From Hydrogenophaga sp. (GTDB lineage: Bacteria > Pseudomonadota > Gammaproteobacteria > Burkholderiales > Burkholderiaceae_C), in NCBI RefSeq assembly GCF_030656115.1, contig NZ_JAUSOO010000038.1, forward strand, positions 1 through 36,532: DNA of 36,532 nt. The letters run 5' to 3'. Position 1 is the stretch's first letter. Every line of letters begins with the position of its first letter. Under the pieces are notes generated by a model that was not told the DNA's origin, ran no database searches, and was given only the letters and a program-made list of their open reading frames with translations. This document shows, piece after piece, positions 10,339 to 18,774 of the stretch. A program made the translations under genes and the position numbers.

Positions 10339-10430
10339 GCCCCCATCCCAACCTTCCCCCAGTGGGGGAAGGGGCCAGACATTGCGCTGTCCGACTCCCT
10401 CCCCCTCTGGGGGAGGGCTGGGGTGGGGGC
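10339..10430. repeat. REP-like paired palindrome between jetC and jetD
   Basis: The 222-bp jetC-jetD gap carries two near-identical hairpins facing each other. The first pairs 10352-10360 with 10364-10372 (CCTTCCCCC with GGGGGAAGG) and the second pairs 10397-10405 with 10409-10417 (CCCTCCCCC with GGGGGAGGG), each with a 3-base loop. Outer arms 10339-10353 and 10416-10430 are also inverted copies (13 of 15 positions). The layout fits interspersed REP/BIME-type elements of proteobacteria. A CCCGGGCTTTTT stretch just downstream could give weak termination before jetD. Confidence 0.8.
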
Positions 10431-10487
10431 TCTCCCCGGGCTTTTTGACCGGGCGCGACAAGACCCACAACGCGCACAGGTGAGTCC

Positions 10488-11723
10488 ATGACCTGGACCA
10501 CCCCCGCCGACCTGCGCGCCCAAGTTCAAAAGCTGTGGGACAAAGGCGAGCTGTTGCGGGTGGACGGCGCGCCCATGCCGCCGCTGCGCCTGCGTTTGGT
10601 GGCCCCCACATCGACCGAGCTGGCCGAGCGCTTTGACGATGTGCGGGCCTGGATGCGCGACCTGGGTTGCAACGCAACTGCCGACAGCGCGCCGCCGTAC
10701 CGCATAGCCATGCGCACGTTTCGCCACCGCGTGCTGGGCCACAACGCCGTGCCCGAGGCGGTGTGGCTCGATTCGCTGGACGCGGCGCTGGCACTGCTGG
10801 GCAAGCAAGCCGAGGCGCGGCGCTTTGCGCAACTGGTGCAAACCACCCGCACGCAACAGCCCGCCGTGTTGCCCTGGCTGCAACAGCGCCCCTTGCAGGC
10901 GCTGGACTTGGCACCCGTCTGGCCGCGCCTGCTGGCGGTGGTGGCGTGGTTGCAGGCGCAGCCCAGGCCGGGTGTGTACCTGCGCCAAGTCGATCTGCCG
11001 GGGGTGGACAGCAAGTTCATCGAGGCGCACCGGGGCGTGCTGGCCAGTTTGTTGGACTTGGCCTTGCCGCCACAGGCCATTGACGCCAGCGCCAGCGGTG
11101 CCAGCCAGTTTGCCCGCCGCTACGGTTTCCAAGACAAGCCCTTGCGCGTGCGCGTGCGCTGGCTGGGGGCGGGCGCGGTGTTGCTGCCCGCAGCCGCTGA
11201 AACAGACCAGGACGTGACCCTGACGCAAGCCGCCTTTGCGCGCTTGGCGTTGCCGGTGCGGCGCGTGTTCATCACCGAAAACGAGATCAACTTTCTCGCC
11301 TTTCCGCCCGTGGCCGACAGCTTGCTGGTGTTTGGTGCCGGTTACGGTTTTGACGCCCTGGCCGCTGCGCCCTGGCTGCACAGCTGCGAGGTGCATTACT
11401 GGGGCGATATCGACACCCACGGCTTCGCCATCCTCGACCAGTTGCGCGCCCACCTGCCGCATGCGCAGTCGCTGCTGATGGACCGCGAAACCCTTCTGGC
11501 GCACACCGGTCCATGGGGCCACGAACCCACACCGGTGCTGCGCGATTTGCCCCGTTTGACTGCGAAGGAGCAGGCTTTGTTTGACGATTTGCGCTACCGA
11601 CGGCTGGGCACGGCGCCCGGCACCGCCTGTGTGCGGCTGGAGCAAGAACGCATCGGCTTTGGCTGGGTGCAGCAGGCGCTGGCGGCATTGCCGCTGCCCA
11701 TAACGCAGAAAGGCCAAGCATGA
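10488..11723 (+). CDS. jetD: Wadjet TOPRIM nuclease subunit JetD (DUF3322/DUF2220)
   Basis: Nuclease subunit, related to topoisomerase VI A / Spo11 folds, that cleaves small circular DNA once JetABC has extruded it. The 411-residue protein has an N-terminal DUF3322 region (about 1-180). The C-terminal TOPRIM domain carries the acidic ITENEINFLAF motif at 262-272 and YWGDIDTHGFAIL at 304-317; E264/E266 and D307/D309 are the candidate metal ligands. The ATG at 10488 has a good AGGTGA ribosome site 4 bases upstream, so it does not depend on coupling to jetC. The stop overlaps cobQ as ATGA. Active-site motifs look intact. Confidence 0.92.
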   Translation: MTWTTPADLRAQVQKLWDKGELLRVDGAPMPPLRLRLVAPTSTELAERFDDVRAWMRDLGCNATADSAPPYRIAMRTFRHRVLGHNAVPEAVWLDSLDAALALLGKQAEARRFAQLVQTTRTQQPAVLPWLQQRPLQALDLAPVWPRLLAVVAWLQAQPRPGVYLRQVDLPGVDSKFIEAHRGVLASLLDLALPPQAIDASASGASQFARRYGFQDKPLRVRVRWLGAGAVLLPAAAETDQDVTLTQAAFARLALPVRRVFITENEINFLAFPPVADSLLVFGAGYGFDALAAAPWLHSCEVHYWGDIDTHGFAILDQLRAHLPHAQSLLMDRETLLAHTGPWGHEPTPVLRDLPRLTAKEQALFDDLRYRRLGTAPGTACVRLEQERIGFGWVQQALAALPLPITQKGQA

Positions 11724-13186
11724 CGGCAGTCTGCGTGATGGTGCTCGGCACCACCAGCGGCGCGGGCAAAAGCTGGCTCACCACCGCGCTGTGCCGCCAC
11801 TACGCGCGCTTGGGGCTCAAGGTGGCACCGTTCAAGGCGCAGAACATGAGCAACAACGCCCGCGTGGTGGCGGGCGGCGAAATCGGCGCGGCCCAGTACT
11901 TTCAGGCGCTGGCGGCCAACGCCGAGCCCGATGTGCGCATGAACCCGCTGCTGCTCAAGCCCGAGGCCGACACGCGCAGCCAGGTGTTGCTGCTGGGCAC
12001 AGTCAACCGTGAACTGAGCGACATGCCGTGGCGCGGGCGCAGCGAAAAGGTGTGGCCGTACATCACCGCCGCGCTGGACGCGCTGCGCGCTGAAAACGAC
12101 GTGATCGTGATGGAAGGCGCGGGCTCGCCCGCCGAGATCAACCTGCACGCCAGCGACATCGTGAACATGCGCGTGGCCCGCCGCGCCCAAGCCCGCTGCT
12201 TGCTGGTGACCGACATCGACCGGGGCGGCGCGTTTGCCCACCTGTATGGCACCTGGGCGCTGCTGCCGGAAGACGAGCGCGCGCTCATCCACGGCTTTGT
12301 GCTCAACAAATTCCGGGGCGACGCGGCCCTGCTGGCCCCCGGCCCGCAGATGCTGCAAGACCTGACCGGCGTACCCACCGTGGCCACGCTGCCGATGTGG
12401 TGGCAACACGGCTTGCCCGAAGAAGACGGTGTTTTTGACGATCGCAGCCGGTCTGCGGGCACGGTGCGCCAAACCATCGCCGTCATCGCCTACCCGCGCC
12501 TGAGCAACCTGGACGAATTTCAGCCGCTCAAAAACGTGCCCGGCGTGCGCCTGGTGTGGGCGCGCACGCCTGCCGACTGTGCGGGGGCCGACTGGCTGGT
12601 GCTGCCCGGCTCCAAAGCCACCGCCGCCGACCTGGCCTGGCTGCGCGCCCAAGGCCTGGACCGGGCCGTGGCCGAGCACGCGGCGCAGGGCCGGGCGGTG
12701 CTGGGCATTTGCGGCGGGCTGCAAATGCTGGGCGAAGCACTCATCGACACCCACGGCATTGAGGCCATGGCGCTGGGCAACGCGCCCGGCCTGGGCTTGT
12801 TGCCGCTGGTCACCGCCTTTGACGCCGACAAAACCGTGCGCCACACAACCGCCACCTTGGGCGCGCTGACCGGCCCGTGGGCCGCCCTCTCGGGTGTGAC
12901 CGTGTCTGGCTACGAAATTCACCACGGCCAAACCGCGCAACACCCGGCCATGGCGGCTGCGGGCGACGTGGCCCGGCCCGTGCTGCCCAACGGCCTGGGC
13001 TGGCAAAACGCGGCGGGCAACGTGCTGGGCGTGTACCTGCACGGCCTGTTTGAAGACCCGCGCGTGTTGCAGGCCTTGTTTGGCGCGTCGGTGCCCACGC
13101 TGGACAGCGTGTTCAACGGCCTGGCCGACTTTATCGAACGACACGCCGAACCCGGCGTACTGGAAAACCTCATCCGAAAGCCCTGA
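11720..13186 (+). CDS. cobQ: Cobyric acid synthase (glutamine-hydrolysing)
   Basis: Amidates adenosylcobyrinic acid a,c-diamide at four side chains with glutamine and ATP. The 488-residue protein starts with the nucleotide-binding GTTSGAGKSWL (residues 10-20), followed by APFKAQNMSNNA, the SQVLLLG region, EGAGSPAEINL and VTDIDRGGAFA. The C-terminal GATase-1-like domain has VLPGSKAT, the nucleophile C331 in GICGGLQMLG and the GYEIHHGQT histidine. Length matches the family. It starts in the last codon of jetD (ATGA) and ends 3 bases before cobT. It belongs functionally with cobD and cbiB, from which the Wadjet genes separate it. Confidence 0.96.
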   Translation: MTAVCVMVLGTTSGAGKSWLTTALCRHYARLGLKVAPFKAQNMSNNARVVAGGEIGAAQYFQALAANAEPDVRMNPLLLKPEADTRSQVLLLGTVNRELSDMPWRGRSEKVWPYITAALDALRAENDVIVMEGAGSPAEINLHASDIVNMRVARRAQARCLLVTDIDRGGAFAHLYGTWALLPEDERALIHGFVLNKFRGDAALLAPGPQMLQDLTGVPTVATLPMWWQHGLPEEDGVFDDRSRSAGTVRQTIAVIAYPRLSNLDEFQPLKNVPGVRLVWARTPADCAGADWLVLPGSKATAADLAWLRAQGLDRAVAEHAAQGRAVLGICGGLQMLGEALIDTHGIEAMALGNAPGLGLLPLVTAFDADKTVRHTTATLGALTGPWAALSGVTVSGYEIHHGQTAQHPAMAAAGDVARPVLPNGLGWQNAAGNVLGVYLHGLFEDPRVLQALFGASVPTLDSVFNGLADFIERHAEPGVLENLIRKP

Positions 13187-13189
13187 ACC

Positions 13190-14257
13190 ATGAACTTCAC
13201 CATCCCCACCCTCGACGACATCACCCAGCCCGCCCTGGCGGCCCGTTTGCAGCACCTGCTGGACAACAAGACCAAACCGCTGGGCTCGCTGGGCCGCCTG
13301 GAGGCGCTGGCGCAGCGCATTGGCCTGATTTTGGGCACGGCATCGCCCGAGCTCACAGCCCCGCAACTGGTGGTGTTCGCGGGCGACCACGGCCTGGCCG
13401 CGCGCGGCGTGTCGGCCTACCCGAGCGACGTGACCTGGCAGATGGTGGAAAACTTTTTGGCCGGCGGCGCGGCGGTGAGTGTGTTGGCGCGCCAGCACGG
13501 CATCGGCCTCACGGTGGTGGACTGCGGCGTGCGCCACGACTTCGCGCCACGGCCCGGGCTGGTGGTGGCCAAAGTCGCCCCCGGCACCGCCGACGCGCTG
13601 GAAGGCCCGGCCATGACCGCTGCGCAGCGCGACACGGCCCTGGCCAACGGCGTGGCCTTGGTCAAAACCTTGCCGGGTAATGCGCTGCTGCTGGGCGAAA
13701 TGGGCATTGGCAACACCTCGGCGGCTTCGCTGTTGCTGGCGCGCTTGACCGGGCTGGACATCGCCGACGGCACCGGCGCGGGCACCGGACTGGATGCGGA
13801 CGCGGTGCAACGCAAGATCGGCATCTTGCGCGCGGTGCTGGCCCGCCACCCCGACGCCCGCACTCCGCTGGATGCCCTGGCCGCGTTTGGTGGTTTTGAG
13901 GTTGCCACCATGGTGGGCGCGGTGCTGCAAGCCGCGCAGGAGCGCCGCGTGATCGTGGTCGATGGCTTCATTGCCAGTGCCGCCGTGCTGGTGGCCAGCG
14001 CCTTGCAGCCCGTGGTGTTGCAGCGCTGCGTGTTCGCCCACCGCTCGGGCGAACGCGGCCACGCGCTGATGCTGGCGCACCTGAAGGCCGAGCCGCTGCT
14101 GGATTTGGGCCTGCGCCTGGGCGAAGGCTCGGGCGCTGCGCTGGCCTGGCCGCTGTTGCAAAGCGCCTGCGCCATCGTGCGCGAGATGGCGAGCTTTGAG
14201 GCGGCGGGGGTGTCGCGCAGCGACGATGTGCCGACGTCTTCTGCGGTCCAGGCGTAA
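13190..14257 (+). CDS. cobT: Nicotinate-nucleotide--dimethylbenzimidazole phosphoribosyltransferase
   Basis: Makes alpha-ribazole phosphate from dimethylbenzimidazole and nicotinate mononucleotide for the lower ligand of cobalamin. The 355-residue protein has the family motifs [14 protein letters not shown] (about residue 24), [18 protein letters not shown] and [14 protein letters not shown], then [12 protein letters not shown] and [15 protein letters not shown], with the candidate catalytic glutamate at E312. Length is normal. It follows cobQ by 3 bases. About 112 bases of GC-rich palindromic sequence separate it from the preferred cobS start. Confidence 0.95.
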   Translation: MNFTIPTLDDITQPALAARLQHLLDNKTKPLGSLGRLEALAQRIGLILGTASPELTAPQLVVFAGDHGLAARGVSAYPSDVTWQMVENFLAGGAAVSVLARQHGIGLTVVDCGVRHDFAPRPGLVVAKVAPGTADALEGPAMTAAQRDTALANGVALVKTLPGNALLLGEMGIGNTSAASLLLARLTGLDIADGTGAGTGLDADAVQRKIGILRAVLARHPDARTPLDALAAFGGFEVATMVGAVLQAAQERRVIVVDGFIASAAVLVASALQPVVLQRCVFAHRSGERGHALMLAHLKAEPLLDLGLRLGEGSGAALAWPLLQSACAIVREMASFEAAGVSRSDDVPTSSAVQA

Positions 14258-14358
14258 GGTGATGCCGGTGGATCGACAGGACCCGGACCCGGGCAGTCGT
14301 GGAACCGGCTGCGCCGGGCCACTGACTGCGTCCCCCCTCCGGGGGGAAGCCGCGCAGC

Positions 14359-14388
14359 GGCGCAGGGGGGTGCTCCTCCCCCTGCGCC
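14359..14388 (+). promoter_or_regulatory. GC-rich hairpin enclosing the likely cobS start codon
   Basis: GGCGCAGGGGG at 14359-14369 is perfectly complementary to CCCCCTGCGCC at 14378-14388. The 8-base loop 14370-14377 begins with the GTG that best fits the cobS start, and the AGGGGG that could serve as ribosome site lies in the stem. A further C6/G6 palindrome sits just upstream at 14332-14346. The sequence resembles common GC-rich intergenic repeats of Comamonadaceae (inference). A role in limiting or coupling cobS translation is possible. Confidence 0.6.
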
Positions 14389-15173
14389 ATTTCCTGCTCG
14401 CCATCCAGTTCTTCACCCGCATCCCCATCACCGGGCGGCTGGCCGACTGGGTGGGTTTCAGCCCGACCATGCTGCGCGCCAGCGCCGCACATTTCCCCGG
14501 CGTGGGCTGGGTGGTGGGTGGGCTCAGTGCGGCGGTGTTTTACGGCCTGTGGCAAGCCTTGCCTGCGCAGCCCGCCGCGCCGTGGGTGGCGGCGGTGGCC
14601 TGCACCGTGTTCAGCGTGCTGCTGACCGGCGCTTTCCACGAAGACGGCCTGGCCGATTTGGTGGACGGCCTGGGCGGCTCCATGAACCGTGAGCGCGCGC
14701 TCGACATCATGAAAGATTCCCGCGTTGGCACCTACGGCGCGCTGGCCCTGGTGCTGGCGGTGGCTGCCAAGGTGGCGCTGCTGGTGCTGCTGGCGCAGGC
14801 CGGTGGCGCGGGTTTGGCGGCGGTGGCGCTGTTTGCCGCACACGTCACCTCGCGGCTCATGCCGCTGTTCGTCATCCGCACGCTGGCGCATGTGGGCGAC
14901 ACGCCACAGTCCAAGTCCAAGCCGCTGGCCGAGAGCATCACCGTGGCCGGGCTGCTGGCGGGCGTGTTGTGGTGGGCGCTGGCCATGGCCTTGGCCGGGT
15001 GGTGGCAGCCGGGCGCGCCGTGGGCGCTGGCGGTGGTGGGCGCGCTCATGGGCATGGGCTGGATGTGGCGCCTGCTGCACCGCCGCCTGCAAGGTTTTAC
15101 CGGCGACGGCCTGGGTGCCACGCAGCAGGTGAGCGAGCTGTGTTTTTACCTCGCACTGGCGCTGGCGCTGTGA
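14370..15173 (+). CDS. cobS: Adenosylcobinamide-GDP ribazoletransferase (cobalamin synthase)
   Basis: Membrane enzyme that joins adenosylcobinamide-GDP with alpha-ribazole (phosphate) to finish cobalamin. From GTG 14370 the product is 267 residues and starts with the typical LRHFLLAIQFFTRIPI. It then has FPGVGWVVGG, TGAFHEDGLADLVDGLGGS, the DIMKDSRVGTYGALAL motif and several membrane helices, and ends near GFTGDGLGATQQVSEL. An ATG at 14262 is also in frame, but its 36 extra residues are translated repeat sequence, so the GTG is preferred. The stop overlaps the phosphatase start as GTGA. Confidence 0.9.
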   Translation: MLLPLRHFLLAIQFFTRIPITGRLADWVGFSPTMLRASAAHFPGVGWVVGGLSAAVFYGLWQALPAQPAAPWVAAVACTVFSVLLTGAFHEDGLADLVDGLGGSMNRERALDIMKDSRVGTYGALALVLAVAAKVALLVLLAQAGGAGLAAVALFAAHVTSRLMPLFVIRTLAHVGDTPQSKSKPLAESITVAGLLAGVLWWALAMALAGWWQPGAPWALAVVGALMGMGWMWRLLHRRLQGFTGDGLGATQQVSELCFYLALALAL

Positions 15174-15724
15174 AGCTCTGGCTGCTGCGCCACGCCCAAG
15201 TGGACCTGCCCGCCGGGCTTTGCTACGGTGCCAGCGATGTGCCCGCGCACGCCGCGCTCACCCTGCAAGCTGCCCACAACGCCGCCGCCGTGCTGCCGCT
15301 GGGTCTGCCGGTGTGGGTGTCGGCCCTGGGCCGTGCCCAAGCTTTGGCGCTCGCATTGCAGCAGCTGCGGCCCGACCTGGGCCCACCCACCACCGACCTG
15401 CGCCTGAACGAAATGGACTTTGGCCAGTGGGAACTGCAAGCCTGGGACGCCGTGCCGCGCAGCGCTTTCGACGACTGGATGACCGACTTCGCCCACCACC
15501 GCTTTGGCGGCAAGGAGAGCACGCAGCAGGTGATCGACCGCGTGGCGCAAGCGCTGCAAGCCCTGCGCGCCACGCAGGCCCGCGAAGCGGTATGGGTGAC
15601 GCACGCGGGCGTGATCCGGGCAGCGCAGTTCGTGCTGGCCCATGGCGCGGGGCCCATTGGCAGCGTGGACCAGTGGCCCCGCCATGCGCCTGCGCCCGGT
15701 GGGCATGTGTGCCTGCACTGCTGA
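15170..15724 (+). CDS. cobC: Alpha-ribazole phosphatase (histidine phosphatase family)
   Basis: Removes the phosphate of alpha-ribazole 5'-phosphate, or of adenosylcobalamin 5'-phosphate, in nucleotide-loop assembly. The 184-residue protein starts LWLLRHAQVD, where RHA with the catalytic histidine replaces the common RHG. It carries LRLNEMDFGQWE and the second histidine in VTHAGVIR, the hallmarks of the family. The start is a GTG that shares GTGA with the cobS stop, giving tight translational coupling. Position at the end of the cobalamin run favours alpha-ribazole phosphatase over a general phosphoglycerate mutase-like enzyme. Confidence 0.88.
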   Translation: MKLWLLRHAQVDLPAGLCYGASDVPAHAALTLQAAHNAAAVLPLGLPVWVSALGRAQALALALQQLRPDLGPPTTDLRLNEMDFGQWELQAWDAVPRSAFDDWMTDFAHHRFGGKESTQQVIDRVAQALQALRATQAREAVWVTHAGVIRAAQFVLAHGAGPIGSVDQWPRHAPAPGGHVCLHC

Positions 15725-15767
15725 ACCGCTGGCCACGCCACGGCGGCATGCAGGCACACTGGAGCCC

Positions 15768-17063
15768 ATGAAAACCGCAAGCCCACAAGTGCCTTACAGC
15801 CTCGCCCGCATGAAAACGCTGGCGGTGGGCTTGCTCCTGCTGGCCGGCGTGGTGTACGCCGTGGCCACTGTTCTGGAGCCGCGCCACACCGCCTGGGGCT
15901 ATGTGGCCGCCGCCGCCGAAGCCGCCATGATCGGCGCCCTGGCCGACTGGTTCGCGGTGGTGGCCCTGTTTCGCCACCCGCTGGGCCTGCCCATACCGCA
16001 CACCGCCATCATCGTGGCCAACAAAGACCGGCTGGGCACCCAGCTGGCGCGTTTTCTGGGCGAGCATTTTTTGACCATCGAGCACGTGCAGCCCACCCTG
16101 GCGCGCTGGGACATGGCCGGCGCGCTGGGCCAATGGCTGGCGCAGCCCGCTTCGGCCCAGCGCGTAGGCCAGTGGCTGCAGCAGGCCACGCCCGCCTTGC
16201 TGAACGCGCTGGACCAGACCCCCGCGCGCCAGTGGGTGGCGCAACTGGCGCAGCGCCTGCTGCGCGAGGTGGACCTGGCCACGCTGGGCGGCCAGGCGCT
16301 GGCCGCACTCACCGCGCACGGCCACCACCAGCAATGGCTCAACGGCCTGTTGCAGCAGCTCTCGGGCTGGGCCGGACAAGAGGCGGTGCAAGACAAGCTC
16401 ACCGACGCCATTGCCCGCGAACTCAAAGAACTCAAATACGTGGGGCTCGACCAGATGGCCGCGCGCCTGGCCACCCGCAAACTGGTGGCCGCACTCACCC
16501 GCACCCTGGCCGACGTGGCCGCCGACCCGCACCACGAACTGCGCCAGCGCTTTGACGGCTGGATGCGGGAGTCCATTCAGCGCCTGCAAACCGACCCCGA
16601 CTGGCAGGCCCGCGTGGCGCTGTGGCGCGACGCCTGGCTGGACCAACCCCAGTGGAAGGCCCCCATCGAAGCCTGGTGGCACGAACTCATGGGCACCCTG
16701 CGCGCCGATGCGGTGAAACCCGAAAGTGCCTTGGGCGAGCGCATCGCCAGCGTGGTACAAGCCGCCGGGCAGCAGCTCTTGGCCGACACCAGCCTGCGCG
16801 CCTGGCTCAACGCCCAGGCCCAACAGATGCTGCTGCGCCTGCTGGACGGCAGCCGCAACACCATCGTTGGCTTCGTGGCCGAGCGCGTGCAAGCCTGGGA
16901 CGCCCACGACATGAGCCGCACGCTGGAAAACAACATCGGCCGCGACCTGCAGTTCATCCGCATCAACGGCACCCTGGTGGGCGCGCTGGTGGGGCTGCTG
17001 CTGCACGCGCTCACGCAGGCGGTGTTGGGGTTGCCGGCCGTGGCAACGTGGATGCACGGCTGA
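15768..17063 (+). CDS. DUF445 family membrane protein
   Basis: Function is not known for this family. The 431-residue protein has an N-terminal membrane segment (about residues 12-35, KTLAVGLLLLAGVVYAVATVL). The conserved AAAEAAMIGALADWFAVVALFRHPLGLPIPHTAI block typical of DUF445 follows, then a long soluble helical region with paired Trp/Gln-rich segments, and a final membrane helix (LVGALVGLLLHALTQAVLGL). ATG 15768 is chosen because GGAG lies 4 bases upstream and the family block follows directly. It is 43 bases after cobC and converges with nth, leaving 33 bases between the stops. Confidence 0.85.
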   Translation: MKTASPQVPYSLARMKTLAVGLLLLAGVVYAVATVLEPRHTAWGYVAAAAEAAMIGALADWFAVVALFRHPLGLPIPHTAIIVANKDRLGTQLARFLGEHFLTIEHVQPTLARWDMAGALGQWLAQPASAQRVGQWLQQATPALLNALDQTPARQWVAQLAQRLLREVDLATLGGQALAALTAHGHHQQWLNGLLQQLSGWAGQEAVQDKLTDAIARELKELKYVGLDQMAARLATRKLVAALTRTLADVAADPHHELRQRFDGWMRESIQRLQTDPDWQARVALWRDAWLDQPQWKAPIEAWWHELMGTLRADAVKPESALGERIASVVQAAGQQLLADTSLRAWLNAQAQQMLLRLLDGSRNTIVGFVAERVQAWDAHDMSRTLENNIGRDLQFIRINGTLVGALVGLLLHALTQAVLGLPAVATWMHG

Positions 17064-17096
17064 AAACGGGCCGCAACGCCACCCGGCCGGCGCTCG

Positions 17097-17738
17097 TTAC
17101 GAACCCTGCACCGTCTTGGGCTTGAAGTCGCAATACGCCGCCACCGCGCACCGGTGGCACAGCGGTTTGCGGGCCATGCACACGTAGCGGCCCAGCAAGA
17201 TCAGCCAGTGGTGCGAATCCACGGCGTAGGCGGCGGGCACGCGCTTCATCAATTGCTGTTCCACCGCCAGCGGCGTTTTGCCAGGCGCCAGGCCGGTGCG
17301 GTTGCTGACGCGAAAAATGTGCGTGTCCACCGCCATGGTGGGCTGGCCAAAGGCCACGTTGAGCACCACATTGGCCGTTTTGCGGCCCACGCCGGGCAGG
17401 GCCTCCAGCGCCTCGCGGGTGCGGGGCACCTCGCCGCCGTGCTGCTCCACCAGGATGCGGCAGGTTTGCATCAGGTGCTTGGCCTTGCTGCGGTACAGGC
17501 CAATCGTCTTGATGTAGCTCTCCAGGCCCTCCAGCCCCAGGTCCAGTATTTTTTGCGGCGTGTTGGCCACCGGGAACAGCTTGCGGGTGGCTTTGTTCAC
17601 ACCCACGTCGGTGGCCTGGGCCGACAGCAACACCGCCGCCAGCAACTCAAACACACTGGTGTATTCCAGCTCGGTCTGGGGCGTGGGGTTGGCGGCTTTC
17701 AGGGTGGCAAAAAAGGCTTCAATGGCGGCGGATTTCAT
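17097..17738 (-). CDS. nth: Endonuclease III
   Basis: DNA N-glycosylase/AP lyase for oxidised pyrimidines in base-excision repair. The 213-residue protein contains VLLSAQATDVGVNKATRKLF and the helix-hairpin-helix LPGVGRKTANVVLN with the catalytic lysine. AVDTHIFRVSNR supplies the catalytic aspartate. A C-terminal 4Fe-4S cluster motif has spacing C-x6-C-x2-C-x5-C (from VCMARKPLC to AAYC). Upstream in-frame sequence lacks family similarity; the ATG at 17738 gives the standard length and N-terminus (MKSAAIEAFFATLKAANP). No unusual feature. Confidence 0.96.
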   Translation of the reverse strand: MKSAAIEAFFATLKAANPTPQTELEYTSVFELLAAVLLSAQATDVGVNKATRKLFPVANTPQKILDLGLEGLESYIKTIGLYRSKAKHLMQTCRILVEQHGGEVPRTREALEALPGVGRKTANVVLNVAFGQPTMAVDTHIFRVSNRTGLAPGKTPLAVEQQLMKRVPAAYAVDSHHWLILLGRYVCMARKPLCHRCAVAAYCDFKPKTVQGS

Positions 17739-17782
17739 GCCGCGCAGTGTAGTTCGGTGGCTCGGTAAAAGACGCTCGCTGC

Positions 17783-18604
17783 TCAGATACCCAGCCAGGC
17801 CAGCAGGTCGCGCAAGCGTTTCTCGCTGCGGGTGTCGAAGCCATCGATCCCGATGTTCTTGAGCACGCCCCGGCCTTCTTCGGTGTCGGGCAAGGTCCGC
17901 AGGGCCGTTTGCATGCTCTCGATCTGAGCGGCGGTGAACGATTTCTTCACGATGAGCGGAAAGTAGGGCTGCGCCACGCTGGTGTGCAACACCCGGTGGC
18001 CCGTTTTTTCGAGCGACTTGGCCACCCCCGAATACGACGCCACGCCGCCCACATCGCCGAACTTGTTGGTCAGGTAAAAAGGCACAGCGCCTTGCTCTTG
18101 CACCCGCTCCACCCGTTCCTTGGTCAGGTCGATGCCCTGGTCCCGCAACTCGGCGGTGCAAAACTTGGTCATGTAAGCGGCCGGGTCGGGCAACACCATG
18201 CGCTTGCCCCGAATATCGGCCACGGTTTTGTAGGGCGCGTCTTTGGGCACGATGATCAGGCAGCGGCCGTCGGGTTGGGCCGACGACACGTATTGGTAGC
18301 CGTGGTCGCGCATGGCGCGGGCCGGGAAATCGCTGGGTCGGGCCATGGCGAGGTCAAAGCGCTGGTTTTTCAGGCCATCTTCCAGCGCCGAAAACTCGCG
18401 AATGAACACCACGTTCACCTTCTGGTTGATGCTGCGGCCCACCGCATCGGCCAGGCCCTGGTATTTCGCAATCACCCGCGCGTGGTCGGTTCCGCCCGAC
18501 GATCCTTCGCTGATCGCCATCACCAGATCCCGCCCCTGGGCGTGGGCGGCGCCCACCAGCAGGGTGAAAACACCAGCCAGGCCCCAACCGATCCATTTGC
18601 GCAT
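17783..18604 (-). CDS. PhnD-like phosphate/phosphonate ABC-type periplasmic binding protein
   Basis: Predicted periplasmic solute-binding protein. The 273-residue product has a Sec signal (MRKWIGWGLAGVFTLLVGAAHA, cleavage after about residue 22). Its PhnD-like fold shows NVVFIREFSALEDGLKNQRFDLAMARPSDFPARAM, DIRGKRMVLPDPAAY and GDVGGVASYSGVAK. An AGGGA lies 7 bases before the ATG at 18604. No permease or ATPase gene is adjacent, so it is an orphan binding protein or a sensory/TctC-like partner; the ligand cannot be told from sequence. It lies 44 bases upstream of nth on the same strand. Confidence 0.82.
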   Translation of the reverse strand: MRKWIGWGLAGVFTLLVGAAHAQGRDLVMAISEGSSGGTDHARVIAKYQGLADAVGRSINQKVNVVFIREFSALEDGLKNQRFDLAMARPSDFPARAMRDHGYQYVSSAQPDGRCLIIVPKDAPYKTVADIRGKRMVLPDPAAYMTKFCTAELRDQGIDLTKERVERVQEQGAVPFYLTNKFGDVGGVASYSGVAKSLEKTGHRVLHTSVAQPYFPLIVKKSFTAAQIESMQTALRTLPDTEEGRGVLKNIGIDGFDTRSEKRLRDLLAWLGI

Positions 18605-18774
18605 GCCCGTATCCCTGTAAAAAAACAACCCGCATTCTTGGCTTGCGCCGCTGGCGGCGAACCGCGCCATCCGACAGACCCCGAGCCCAAACAGACCAGT
18701 GGTGAACGCCCGGCGCTGCAGACCGTTGCGGCTGGTTACCATGCAGGTCTGTCCTGATTTTGAACCCCAACGCC

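Noticed and set aside
11594..14470. 958-codon minus-strand open frame across cobQ and cobT
   Set aside because: It is antisense to two well-supported genes; its translation is rich in His, Arg, Gln and Gly without family motifs, as expected from GC-rich codon bias on the opposite strand.
18646..18659. CGCCGC/GCGGCG symmetry in the divergent region before the aminotransferase
   Set aside because: Very short GC-only symmetry is expected by chance in this composition and has no supporting promoter context.
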